A DNA stretch of 12,794 nt from an uncultured Oscillospiraceae bacterium (GTDB taxonomy: Bacteria > Bacillota_A > Clostridia > Oscillospirales > Oscillospiraceae): NCBI GenBank assembly GCA_944387755.1, contig CALXGC010000020.1, positions 1 to 12,794 on the forward strand. The letters run 5' to 3'. Of this stretch, positions 6,253 through 12,794 are shown piece after piece; positions within the stretch are counted from its first letter, which is position 1, and each line of letters begins with the position of its first letter. The notes under the pieces are model-generated. The model worked only from the letters and a program-made list of their open reading frames with translations, did no database searches and had not been told where the DNA came from. The position numbers and the translations under genes were made by a program.

Positions 6253-8993
6253 ACGCCCGACACCACCTCCGGGTTGGCGCGGCTCACCGCCCGCAGGTCG
6301 GGCAGCAGCCAACGGGCGATTTCCCGGCCGTTATCCAGCCGCAGGGCAATCTCCCGTGGGAATTGTATGCCTGGACTAGCCGTCAGGCCGTTGACCATGC
6401 CCGCCGCGGCGTTGTTGACCGTGTCCACCGTTGGCGTTGGGATCGACCGGGTAATGGTCCCGGCCATAGACTGCATCTGCTCAATAAACCCCTCGCCGAG
6501 ACCAAGGGCCATGTTGGCGCCCACCTCGTCCCGCCACACCGTGGACGGGGAGTGGATGCCCATCTCCGCATTTGCGGCGTCCAGCGCCTTCTGGATCGTA
6601 GAGACAAATGCGTCTTGTATGGTTTTGGACTGGCTCACAAATCCATCTGCAAGGCCAAGGGCGCTGTCCTGCCCAACACTGGACAGCTCGTCTTTCAGGC
6701 CTCCCAGGGTTTCCGGGATTTTTTGGACATACTCCGCATTCAGGGCATCCAGCTCGCTGGAGTAAAATTCTTCCGCCACCCGCTGGGCCTCTCGCTGCTT
6801 GATCTCCCAAAGCGCCATATACTCGCCGTACTGCTCATCCGTCATGGCCAGCAGCTCGTCCACATAGCTTGTGGCCTCTCCGATGTCCAGTCCGGTAATC
6901 TCGTCCAGCAGGGAGTCTGATACCCCGCGCTCCCGCAAAGCCTCCAGGGCGTCACTGTACTCCCGGATTTGGTCGATCTGGTCCTGTAGGTCTCCAAGCT
7001 CAATTTTTCCGTCTGCCGTCTCAAACAGGTCTCCGTAGTTTCGGAGCCTGTCCGCCATATCCGCCTGGCTGTCCTGGATGTCCTCCAGGGCCTTTTCATA
7101 CTCCGCCTGGAAAGACTCCAACTCCTTTAGGCGGGCCTCTGCGGCTTCTTTTTCGGCCTCTCGGGCCTTTTTGACTTGCTCCGCGTCCCACTCCGCCTGG
7201 AGCTCAGCAATCTCGTCCAGGACGCCTTGCCGTTCGTCGGCCTCGGCCTCCCCCAGCTTGTCATACAGCTCCTGGAGCTTTTTCTCCCGCTCCGCCAGCT
7301 CTTCCGCCGCCTGCTGGTCAATCTCGGCCTGCTCCAGCTTGGCAATCTCATCGTTAACCTTGGAGATCTCGTCCTCAATGGCCTGGCCCAGCCGCACGGC
7401 GGTCCGCTCCACCGTAGTTTGGCCCTTTTCCATGCCCAGCGCCAGCCCTCGGGCGATCATCACGCCCACCTGGTCCCGCATGACCGTGGACGGGGAGTGG
7501 ATGCCAAAAAAGTCTTTGATGGACTGTAAGATGCCGTCTCCAAACCCTTGGATTTTCTGGCCGATCCAGTCTCCCATGGCGTCGATGCCGTTCCACATGC
7601 CCTCGATGATGTCGGAGCCCACCTCCATGGCCTTGTCCGGGAGCTCCGTGAAAAAGTCCACCGCCTCCAGGCCCTTGTCAATCAAAAAATTGATTGCGTC
7701 TGCTCCAAAGCTCTTCAGGGCGGAGGCCGCCGGGGCCAGAGTCTCTCCCAGACGGGCCATAGCCGCGTCCATTTTCTCCGTGGCCTCATTGGCCTCGGTG
7801 ATGTCCTGATTGTTTTCGATCCAGGCTGCTCCGGACTCCGCCAGGCCCTGCCGGGCCAGCTCCTCCATAACAATGTTGGCACGCTCGCTGGCCGTGCTGG
7901 CTGCCTCCAGCTTGGCGTTAAAGTCGTCCTCGCTGGTGCCCGCCCAGTTAAGTACATCCGCAAAGGTCCCCGTAACCTGTCCCGCCTGGATGGTCTCATT
8001 GATGGACTCCGCCAGCCCATCAATGGGGATAGAGTCGCCATACCTTGCCCAGGCTCCAATGGCCGCGTCGGTCACGGTCATGAGATCCTCTTGGGACAAT
8101 CCGATGGCCTGGAGGTTTGCCGTTGCCGTGGCCGCCGTCTGGGTATCCCCCAGTACGGATTGCAGGCGCTGGTACGTGGCCGTGGTCTGCTCTGCCGTGT
8201 ATCCGGCCGCCGTGCTGGAGCTCTCCAGAGAGGCCATAATCGTCCGGTACTCCTGAGTGCTCTCCACCACGTCAAACATAGCCCCGGCCAGCTGCTGCAC
8301 ACCGCCTACCACTGCGCCAACGGCCAGTCCCTTGGTCAGCATGCCGCCAAGGCCTCCGCCGCTGAGCAGACTGCTCAGCCCGCCTCCCGATGATCCCGCA
8401 TCGTCCAGTGCTGTCTTAATCCCATTGGTGGCGCTTTCCGCCTGCTTCATGGCCGTCTTATTGTCCTTTAACTCAGCGGACAATGTCCCGATTCTCCGGG
8501 CCAGGTCCTGGGCCGCATCGGATGTTTTGCCATACGTGAGCACCGCGTTTGTGTGCTCCTGCCGCAGCTGCACCAGCTCCCGCTCCTGGTTGGAGATTTT
8601 CCGGGTCAGGTTGTCATAGACGTTCCCGCTCCCGCTCATCTCCCCCTGGACACGGCCCAGCTGAGACTGCAATTTGTTGAGGTTTGTGGTGGCGTCTTGG
8701 ACCGCCTGGGACCATTTCAGGGTTTTGGTGTCGTTTTCGCCATATTTATCCGCCGCTGCGTCCAAGCCCTTTTGCAGCTGGTCCAATTTTTGCTTTTGGA
8801 CCGTGATTTGCTGATTTAGGACCTTAACTTGTGCCTCCAGGGCCTCTTGGCTGTCCGCATCATCCTCAAACGCGGAGGTGACGGCTTTCATTTCGCTCCC
8901 AAGGGTGCGGAGATGTTGGTTGATAGTTTGGAGCTCCCGCCGGAACTCTTTTTCGCCGTCAATACCAATCTTCGGGCCAATATCTACAGGCAT
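6249..8993 (-). CDS. Phage tail tape measure protein
   Basis: The protein is 914 residues. It starts at the ATG at 8993 (MPVDIGPKIGIDGEKEFRRE), 7 bases after a perfect AAGGAGG. Residues about 10-190 are long helices with coiled-coil heptads (ALEAQVKVLNQQITVQKQKL). Residues 201-240 are glycine-rich and hydrophobic (SSGGGLSSLLSGGGLGGMLT, then LAVGAVVGGVQQLAG), a likely membrane-interacting segment. Residues about 245-430 resemble the conserved phage minor tail/tape measure region. A charged coiled coil spans about 525-660. The GIHSPSTV motif occurs twice, near residues 496 and 811, each before a short Gly-Leu-rich helix. The protein sets tail length; at the usual 0.15 nm per residue this suggests roughly 135 nm of tail (inference). 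It lies just after the frameshifted chaperone gene, the standard siphovirus order. Confidence 0.95.
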   Translation of the reverse strand: MPVDIGPKIGIDGEKEFRRELQTINQHLRTLGSEMKAVTSAFEDDADSQEALEAQVKVLNQQITVQKQKLDQLQKGLDAAADKYGENDTKTLKWSQAVQDATTNLNKLQSQLGRVQGEMSGSGNVYDNLTRKISNQERELVQLRQEHTNAVLTYGKTSDAAQDLARRIGTLSAELKDNKTAMKQAESATNGIKTALDDAGSSGGGLSSLLSGGGLGGMLTKGLAVGAVVGGVQQLAGAMFDVVESTQEYRTIMASLESSSTAAGYTAEQTTATYQRLQSVLGDTQTAATATANLQAIGLSQEDLMTVTDAAIGAWARYGDSIPIDGLAESINETIQAGQVTGTFADVLNWAGTSEDDFNAKLEAASTASERANIVMEELARQGLAESGAAWIENNQDITEANEATEKMDAAMARLGETLAPAASALKSFGADAINFLIDKGLEAVDFFTELPDKAMEVGSDIIEGMWNGIDAMGDWIGQKIQGFGDGILQSIKDFFGIHSPSTVMRDQVGVMIARGLALGMEKGQTTVERTAVRLGQAIEDEISKVNDEIAKLEQAEIDQQAAEELAEREKKLQELYDKLGEAEADERQGVLDEIAELQAEWDAEQVKKAREAEKEAAEARLKELESFQAEYEKALEDIQDSQADMADRLRNYGDLFETADGKIELGDLQDQIDQIREYSDALEALRERGVSDSLLDEITGLDIGEATSYVDELLAMTDEQYGEYMALWEIKQREAQRVAEEFYSSELDALNAEYVQKIPETLGGLKDELSSVGQDSALGLADGFVSQSKTIQDAFVSTIQKALDAANAEMGIHSPSTVWRDEVGANMALGLGEGFIEQMQSMAGTITRSIPTPTVDTVNNAAAGMVNGLTASPGIQFPREIALRLDNGREIARWLLPDLRAVSRANPEVVSGV
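6538..6560 (-). repeat. Tape measure internal repeat, copy 2 (encodes GIHSPSTV)
   Basis: This 23-base block is identical to 7483-7505. It encodes the GIHSPSTV core near residue 811, with similar codons around it (W/M-R-D-E/Q-V-G on the C-terminal side). Confidence 0.8.
7483..7505 (-). repeat. Tape measure internal repeat, copy 1 (encodes GIHSPSTV)
   Basis: This 23-base block is identical to 6538-6560 and lies near residue 496, about 315 codons upstream in the protein. The SPS-type motif is common in C-terminal parts of tape measures from phages of Gram-positive bacteria. Confidence 0.8.
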
Positions 8994-9000
8994 GCCGTCA

Positions 9001-9007
9001 CCTCCTT
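9001..9007 (-). promoter_or_regulatory. Perfect ribosome binding site for the tape measure gene
   Basis: AAGGAGG ends 7 bases before the tape measure ATG. Its first two bases are part of the TAA stop of the frameshifted chaperone product, so chaperone termination and tape measure initiation are physically coupled. Confidence 0.85.
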
Positions 9008-9586
9008 ACCGTACATTTGGGATAATTTCCTCGTCCAGGGGTACATTTTTCTCCGGCGACGCCGGATCGCAGAACTCATGTTTGATCTGCTCAATGGCCA
9101 TATAGTCCAGCAGCTCTCCCACTGGGAGGTCAAGCGCCTGGTCATAGGTCAGGCCCACCCGCATCCCGTACCAGATCAGCCACTCCGGGGTCAGTTTGAT
9201 CCTGGAGTGGCGTCTGCGTTTTTTCTTCCGCCCGGGCCCGCGCCGGGCTTTGCGGACACGGTCTGAGTCCGTCCGTTGTTTACGGTCTCCCGGATCTTGC
9301 CGTAGATCCCGGCAAAGTCCTGGATGTCAAACAGGTCGTACAGCTGGTCCTCAGTCAAGCCGCCCGGGTTATCGATCCCGTTGAACTTGGCGTACCGGTC
9401 TCCGCCCTGGATCATCTGGGCCAGCACCCAAACAGCCGCGTCCAGGCTGGACACCTGGTTTTCCGAGCGGAGAGCCTCGTACATCTCCTGCATTCCGCCG
9501 AATTTTTCGGTCACGTTCCGGATGACCCGACCGGAAAAACAAAGCAGGTACTCCCGCCCGTCCACTGTCATTTTGGCTGTCCGCAT
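9006..9586 (-). CDS. Tail assembly chaperone, long frameshifted form (gpGT-like)
   Basis: The long form would be made when ribosomes shift -1 at A AAA AAC (9224-9218). It has 123 codons of the short frame, then 70 residues read from 9218 to a TAA at 9006, about 193 residues in total. The extension begins RRRHSRIKLTPEWLIWYGMR and includes VGLTYDQALDLPVGELLDYM, a hydrophobic-helical pattern with no start codon of its own near its beginning. It fills exactly the space between the short form's stop and the tape measure ribosome binding site. In lambda and many other siphoviruses the equivalent gpGT bridges the tape measure and tail tube subunits during assembly and is absent from the virion. The frame, slippery site, spacer and hairpin are seen directly; production of the fusion is inferred. 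Confidence 0.88.
9179..9211 (-). promoter_or_regulatory. Predicted frameshift-stimulating hairpin
   Basis: On the minus strand, GCCACTCC (9211-9204) pairs perfectly with GGAGTGGC (9186-9179), giving an 8-bp GC-rich stem with a 17-base loop that may close further. It starts 6 bases after the slippery heptamer, within the usual 5-9 base spacing for -1 frameshift stimulators. Confidence 0.75.
9191..9586 (-). CDS. Tail assembly chaperone, short form (gpG-like)
   Basis: The 131-residue protein starts at the ATG at 9586 (MRTAKMTVDGREYLLCFSGR) behind GGAGG with 7-base spacing. An in-frame extension to 9670 lies inside the major tail gene and is rejected. The N-terminal half is a small beta/alpha unit (YLLCFSGRVIRNVTEKFGGM) and the middle is helical (DAAVWVLAQMIQGG, LTEDQLYDLFDIQDFAGIYG). 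The end is a flexible Gly/Pro/Lys tail (GAGPGGRKNADATPGSN) containing the slippery site in its Arg-Lys-Asn codons. It lies between major tail protein and tape measure, the canonical chaperone slot. It would bind and protect the tape measure while the tube polymerises. Confidence 0.9.
   Translation of the reverse strand: MRTAKMTVDGREYLLCFSGRVIRNVTEKFGGMQEMYEALRSENQVSSLDAAVWVLAQMIQGGDRYAKFNGIDNPGGLTEDQLYDLFDIQDFAGIYGKIRETVNNGRTQTVSAKPGAGPGGRKNADATPGSN
9218..9224 (-). other. Slippery heptamer A AAA AAC for -1 frameshifting
   Basis: In the chaperone frame the codons are AGA AAA AAC, so the heptamer has the correct X XXY YYZ phase. Both tRNAs can re-pair one base back on AAA AAA. The next codon in the -1 frame is CGC, followed by 69 more sense codons. 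Confidence 0.88.
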
Positions 9587-9588
9587 GC

Positions 9589-10188
9589 TCAGTCCTCCGT
9601 AATATTCAGCCGGTTTTTGATGTACGCTTCCGCCTGTGCCTCGGTGGTAAAGGTGGCCTCCCGTTTCCACATGTGGTTAGTGCTGTCATCCCGCATAATG
9701 GTGGCGGACAGCTCCGGCGTCTGCCACTCGATGCTCTCCCCCTGGGTGGTGGCGGAGTCGTTGGGCACGGAAAACATGACCTTGGTCAGCACAATGCCCC
9801 TCCACTTGGTTACGCCTCCCACCACCTTTTTGACGATAAAGCCCACGCCCAGATAGGGAGTTGACTGGGTGTCGTCGTAGATCAGCTCCTGGACCTCTTC
9901 GTCGCTGATGCCTTCGATGGTGTCCAGAGCCTGCTCCTTCAGGCCCAAAATGGCCTTGCTTACCGCCTGGCTCAGGTCGTCCGTGGACAGGGTCAGAGTC
10001 CCGCCGGTAAACTGCCGGTCGGTCTCTGCAATGCCGTTGTCCGCATACAGGTTGTTGTCCTCGCTGGTCTCGATCTCAATATCCACCTCCGTGGCCTTGC
10101 CCATCACGCCGCCGGAGGCATAGGAGACGGTGCTGCCAGTGTTGCTGTAAACCGCATAGTAGGGTTTGCTCACGCCAATCGTTGCCAT
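9589..10188 (-). CDS. Major tail (tube) protein, phi13 family
   Basis: The 199-residue product starts at the ATG at 10188 (MATIGVSKPYYAVYSNTGST), 7 bases after AGGAG. An upstream in-frame extension to 10341 overlaps the gp10-like gene and has no family resemblance. The sequence shows the pattern of phi13-type major tail proteins: KPYYAVY, GKATEVDIEIETSEDNNLYA, DNGIAETDRQFTGGTLTLST, a central helix (QAVSKAILGL), GVGFIVKK and WRGIVLTKVMFS, and a final helix (EAQAEAYIKNRL). It polymerises into the tail tube around the tape measure. It is followed at once by the chaperone gene, whose ribosome binding site lies in its last codons. The length is normal for the family. Confidence 0.92.
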   Translation of the reverse strand: MATIGVSKPYYAVYSNTGSTVSYASGGVMGKATEVDIEIETSEDNNLYADNGIAETDRQFTGGTLTLSTDDLSQAVSKAILGLKEQALDTIEGISDEEVQELIYDDTQSTPYLGVGFIVKKVVGGVTKWRGIVLTKVMFSVPNDSATTQGESIEWQTPELSATIMRDDSTNHMWKREATFTTEAQAEAYIKNRLNITED

Positions 10189-10201
10189 GGTGTCACTCCT
10201 A

Positions 10202-10714
10202 TCAATCCATAATTTTTTTGATCTCGTTGTCGATGATTTCGGCCATTTTGGCTTCTGCTTCCTTCCTCGTTGCGTTGATTGCCGGGCGGACAAAGGGACG
10301 CTTTTCTGCGATGCTGGACCCGCTCTCCAAGCTGCGGGCAATCATTACATTTGGCTGTCCCTTGGGGAATTGCTCCGTCCGCAGGTCGTTGTACCCATGT
10401 TCGCCTTCAGGCCCGTCAAATCCAATTTTTACGTTGTAAAACCCGTTGTCATCCTGCATGCGCGTGATACCAAGACCTTCGAGCAAACCCTTCTTGGCTG
10501 ATTCCGTCAGCGGAGGCGGCTCTTTTTTATAGTAAGCAACTAAGCCTTCCCGGTCGTTCACCGCCGGCATGGCCTCTATTCTGGCGCGGATAGCGTCTGT
10601 TATGATATCCGCCCCGGCATAAATGGCCTTACCTGCAATCGCCGGTGTCCGTGCCCGTAAATGAGCGAGTTGGAGTTCATACGCCTCTAAGTTACGAAAG
10701 GCAATCTTAGCCAC
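10202..10714 (-). CDS. HK97 gp10-like head-tail/neck protein
   Basis: The start is a GTG at 10714 (VAKIAFRNLEAYELQLAHLR), 9 bases after GGGAGG and overlapping the upstream stop by 8 bases, giving 170 residues. A longer ATG frame from 10768 adds 18 Cys/Gly-rich residues inside the previous gene and is unlikely. The protein fits the HK97 gp10 family: an N-terminal helix (AGKAIYAGADIITDAIRARI), ITRMQDDNGFYNVKIGFDGP, a RPFVRPAINATRKEAE motif near the end, and a final charged helix (EIIDNEIKKIMD). Members act at the head-tail junction or in tail completion. The gene is clearly lower in GC than its neighbours (about 37% in the last 60 bases), so it may come from a different source. Confidence 0.88.
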   Translation of the reverse strand: MAKIAFRNLEAYELQLAHLRARTPAIAGKAIYAGADIITDAIRARIEAMPAVNDREGLVAYYKKEPPPLTESAKKGLLEGLGITRMQDDNGFYNVKIGFDGPEGEHGYNDLRTEQFPKGQPNVMIARSLESGSSIAEKRPFVRPAINATRKEAEAKMAEIIDNEIKKIMD

Positions 10715-11030
10715 CCCGCAACACCTCCCACACCCACTCATAGTGCCAAAAACCTGTGTCCTCTTCATACTGCGTGCTGTTGAGATACCAGGACACTCCG
10801 TAATGGCTCAGGCTCTCTCCAAGTGCGTCTGCCCAGGGGTCAAACTCCTGCTTGGTAAACAGGTCCGTGGTCCCCTGAACCGCCCCCTCGGCGTGCCCGC
10901 CGTCCGCCTCCAGGTCATTGGCCCCGTCCTCCTGCCACACAAAATAACGGCTGGACTTCAAACGCTGGCCGTGGCTGACGGCCTGGGTCACTGCCGTGTG
11001 GGCCGTGATGATGGTCTCATACCACGTCAT
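10707..11030 (-). CDS. Neck / tail terminator-like protein
   Basis: The 107-residue protein starts at the ATG at 11030 (MTWYETIITAHTAVTQAVSH) downstream of GGAGG, and its start overlaps the previous stop by 14 bases. It has an N-terminal helix, a central QGTTDLFTKQEFDPWADALG segment followed by a helix, and a terminal beta hairpin (GVSWYLNSTQYEEDTG, HYEWVWEVL). The beta-strand/Y-T-K pattern followed by a helix and closing strands, together with its position between head closure and major tail genes, suggests a tail terminator or neck protein. I do not recognise a definite family, so the function rests mainly on gene order. No transmembrane segment is present. Confidence 0.8.
   Translation of the reverse strand: MTWYETIITAHTAVTQAVSHGQRLKSSRYFVWQEDGANDLEADGGHAEGAVQGTTDLFTKQEFDPWADALGESLSHYGVSWYLNSTQYEEDTGFWHYEWVWEVLRGG
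10724..10729 (-). promoter_or_regulatory. Ribosome binding site deciding the GTG start of the gp10-like gene
   Basis: GGGAGG lies 9 bases before the GTG at 10714, within the 3' end of the neck gene. It supports the shorter 170-residue reading over the ATG at 10768. Confidence 0.65.
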
Positions 11031-11403
11031 TCTGCCCCTCCTCCTGCTGGTACTTCACCAGCGTCAGGTCTTGGGAGGGCGGCCATACGCTGTCCACCAT
11101 CTGGATCAGGTCAATCCGGTAGCGCCGGCCGTCCTCGGTCTCGGCCACATCCTGGCTGGTGATCTGACCCGCCCGTGGGACCCGGAGCACCCGCTCCACC
11201 TGGAGCTGGTTCTGCATGGCGTCGTAGTATCGCTGGATCCCCAGCCGCTGCTCCTCATAACGGAGTTTGATTTTCTCCGTCAGCTGCTCCACCGGCTGGT
11301 ATCCGGGCCGGGCGGAGTCGGCAACGGCGTACACCGTCACCACTCCGTCGTTGTAACCCTGTGTGACCTCATTGCTGGGGCGGTACGGTACTTTCCAGGC
11401 CAT
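11017..11403 (-). CDS. Head closure / head-tail adaptor protein
   Basis: The 128-residue protein starts at the ATG at 11403 (MAWKVPYRPSNEVTQGYNDG) and overlaps the connector gene by 35 bases. Beta-strand pairs (GVVTVYAVADSA, KIKLRYEEQRLG) and later strands (VERVLRVPRAGQITSQDVAE, RRYRIDLIQMVDSVWPPS) give the small beta-barrel pattern of siphovirus head-closure or head-tail joining proteins. It lies directly after the gp6-like connector, the usual place for a protein that seals the portal after DNA packaging. The ribosome binding site is weak (AAAGG some 13 bases upstream), so translation is probably coupled to the overlapping gene. The family assignment is by pattern and position. Confidence 0.83.
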   Translation of the reverse strand: MAWKVPYRPSNEVTQGYNDGVVTVYAVADSARPGYQPVEQLTEKIKLRYEEQRLGIQRYYDAMQNQLQVERVLRVPRAGQITSQDVAETEDGRRYRIDLIQMVDSVWPPSQDLTLVKYQQEEGQNDVV

Positions 11404-11695
11404 ATGCGTTCACCAGCCTTTCGTTCTGCATGCCAAGGAGCAGCGCTTGATAGTTGTTCTCAAACACATCCAGGGCGCTGTCCCTGGCGTACCGCACATA
11501 CTCCATCAGCAGCGTCCGGGGCATGCCGTCTGCGGTGTAATCCGCCTCCTCGCCGTACTTGCTGTTGAGGTAGACCATCCCGGCGGCGATGAGCCCGGAC
11601 ACCTTGGCGTCCGTGGCGTCATCGTCCCAGGTGATATTTAAGTAGTTCTTTACGCCGGCCAGCAGGCCCTCCGGCAAACTATCCCGGCTGACCAT
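11369..11695 (-). CDS. gp6-like head-tail connector protein
   Basis: The 108-residue, mostly helical protein starts MVSRDSLPEGLLAGVKNYLN at the ATG at 11695, one base after the capsid gene's stop. ITWDDDATDAKVSGLIAAGM, YLNSKYGEE and the third helix LLMEYVRYARDSALDVFENN match the HK97 gp6 / phage DNA-packaging connector pattern (short N-terminal helix, ITWDDxxTDxK motif, then a three-helix core). Such proteins form a ring beneath the portal and connect it to head-closure proteins. No clear ribosome binding site is seen before the ATG, so translation is likely coupled to the capsid gene's termination. Confidence 0.88.
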   Translation of the reverse strand: MVSRDSLPEGLLAGVKNYLNITWDDDATDAKVSGLIAAGMVYLNSKYGEEADYTADGMPRTLLMEYVRYARDSALDVFENNYQALLLGMQNERLVNAYGLESTVPPQQ

Positions 11696-11696
11696 A

Positions 11697-12794
11697 TCAG
11701 GACTTGGTGACAGTCACCACATAGGACTTGGTAGTGGTGCCGTTGGCGGCGGTCACTTTCACAGTCAGGGTGTTGGCCCCGGTCTCCCAAGTCACCGCCC
11801 GGCCGTTGACCACCGTGGACGTCTCCTCGCCGGGGCCCTCGTTGGTGATCTCGATCTTGGCGTTGGCGTCCGCAGGGATGGCCATGACGGTGTTGGTGGC
11901 GTTGGTGGTGGCGGCGGTGTAGCCCGTCAGGGTTCCGGCGGCAAAGGCCGGGCTCAGGGTCAGCCCGCCGATCCGCAGGTCGGCCAGCTCCGCCACGGCG
12001 CTGGCCGCCGGCGCAGTCACCTGCTCCACCTTCCACACCGCCGGCTGGATGGCGGAGATGTCCAGCACGCAGAAGGCGTTGTTGTCCATGGGGAAGCCGT
12101 TGGCGTACCCCTTGATCATATACATCCGCTCATCTTCGGCGAAGTGGTATTCGTCAGAGTACTCGATGCGGCCGTCCCGGACGGTGCCAGCGGTGGCGAA
12201 GTACTTGTAGCCGATGCCGATGATGGCCTGGTCCTGCTCCACGGCCGGAGACTGGATCACCGTCATGGGATACGGCAGCACGTCGTTGGCATACGTGCCG
12301 TTGGGCGTCATGACCGTGGTGGCCGGCATGATTTTCTGAAAGTAGTCCACAGGGTTGACCACCAGGATCACGTCGCGCACCGTCCGGGCCTTGCCGTTGG
12401 GATCCACCGCCAGCAGGGACAGCAGATTGCCCACCGTGGCGGGGGACAGGTCGGACACGGCGATGGGGGCCTTGACGGGATACACGCCGCCAGTGACGGT
12501 CACGTTGTCGCCTACCTGGCGATTCATGCCGATGGGCTTGCCATTGCCGTCGCCGGCCACGATGCCGGCCTCCAGGCCGTTGGCGTACGCCTCGTAGAGC
12601 ACCTGCCGCACGAAGTTGTCCAGCCACTCGGGCCCCAGGTCCAGCATGGCCTTGCAGACCGGCATGAACGCCGACAGTTTCAGAAGGCTGGTGTCGACCT
12701 CCTTGAAGCCGGAGGTCAACTCCTGCACGATCTCGTCGCACAGCTGGCCCCAGGCGGCCTCCTGGTAGCCGTTGGTGTTCATCATCATGCGCAC
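11697..12794 (-). CDS. HK97-fold major capsid protein with C-terminal cadherin-like beta-sandwich domain (5' end outside window)
   Basis: The frame is open to the right edge, so the visible 365 residues lack the true N-terminus; the GTG at the edge is not taken as the start. The segment AFMPVCKAMLDLGPEWLDNF followed by the AGDGNGKPIGM loop is typical of HK97-type capsid proteins. RDVILVVNPVDYFQKIMPAT and VIQSPAVEQDQAIIGIGYKY fit the later P- and A-domain strands. The HK97 part ends near visible residue 265. The last 96 residues (from LADLRIGGLTLSPAFAAGTL to KSYVVTVTKS) form a cadherin-like beta-sandwich module, known as an add-on in bacterial surface and phage proteins. It would project from the capsid as a built-in decoration (inference). 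The protein forms the icosahedral shell; protease and portal genes are expected upstream outside the window. Confidence 0.93.
   Translation of the reverse strand: MRMMMNTNGYQEAAWGQLCDEIVQELTSGFKEVDTSLLKLSAFMPVCKAMLDLGPEWLDNFVRQVLYEAYANGLEAGIVAGDGNGKPIGMNRQVGDNVTVTGGVYPVKAPIAVSDLSPATVGNLLSLLAVDPNGKARTVRDVILVVNPVDYFQKIMPATTVMTPNGTYANDVLPYPMTVIQSPAVEQDQAIIGIGYKYFATAGTVRDGRIEYSDEYHFAEDERMYMIKGYANGFPMDNNAFCVLDISAIQPAVWKVEQVTAPAASAVAELADLRIGGLTLSPAFAAGTLTGYTAATTNATNTVMAIPADANAKIEITNEGPGEETSTVVNGRAVTWETGANTLTVKVTAANGTTTKSYVVTVTKS

Noticed and set aside
1101..6765. Long plus-strand open frames opposite the minus-strand genes (for example 1101-1982, 2646-3632, 4527-5342, 5881-6765)
   Set aside because: They are rich in Arg, Gly, Pro and His, match no family, lack good ribosome binding sites and lie fully antisense to well-supported structural genes. 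High GC lowers stop-codon frequency and explains them.
9179..9211. Hairpin read as a transcription terminator
   Set aside because: No U-rich run follows the stem on the minus strand, and it lies inside a gene just after a slippery heptamer, so a frameshift stimulator fits better.
8829..9266. Plus-strand frame of 145 residues covering the chaperone/tape measure junction
   Set aside because: The minus strand here is fully explained by the frameshifted chaperone extension and the tape measure start with its ribosome binding site.
9589..10341. 250-residue reading of the major tail protein
   Set aside because: The first 51 residues overlap the gp10-like gene in another frame and do not resemble the family. 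The ATG at 10188 has a good AGGAG site and matches the known N-terminus.

Overview
The window is a densely packed virion-structure module of a tailed phage or prophage. All of its genes lie on the minus strand, so transcription runs from high to low coordinates. High overall GC (visibly 60-80% in many stretches), strong AGGAGG-type ribosome binding sites and the protein families present fit a phage of high-GC gut Clostridia (Oscillospiraceae-like, such as the Flavonifractor/Lawsonibacter group). The host is inferred from style and remembered family resemblance, not from a search. No integrase, repressor, replication gene, tRNA, rRNA or host gene is in view, so prophage and free phage cannot be told apart.

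In transcription order, the head end (12794 to 10202) holds the C-terminal part of an HK97-fold major capsid protein with an added cadherin-like beta-sandwich domain, a gp6-like head-tail connector, a head-closure candidate, a small neck or tail-terminator candidate and an HK97 gp10-like protein. The tail tube and assembly section (10188 to 6249) holds a phi13-type major tail protein, a tail assembly chaperone pair made by a predicted -1 programmed ribosomal frameshift, and a 914-residue tape measure protein. No sheath or baseplate-wedge gene is seen, so a long non-contractile tail (siphovirus) is the best reading.

The tail-tip and adsorption section (6252 to 1) holds a 128-residue tail protein, a 714-residue hub-like protein ending in a glycine-rich domain, a 54-residue protein, a 300-residue protein built of Ig-like domains, a 229-residue protein, a 404-residue probable fibre protein with a DUF6273-like domain, a 97-residue protein with a Pro-Glu linker, and a partial protein that runs off the left edge. 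Small beta modules and a short C-terminal motif (YSG-D/E-IFSGEV) are shared between neighbouring genes here, which points to module shuffling among adhesion proteins.

Genes overlap or are separated by at most about 20 bases. The largest gap is 18 bases (744-761), and no stretch of 300 bases lacks a gene. No internal promoter or terminator was found. Control seems to be mainly translational: ATGA stop/start overlaps, strong ribosome binding sites, and the frameshift element (slippery heptamer A AAA AAC, 6-base spacer, 8-bp hairpin) in the tail chaperone gene.
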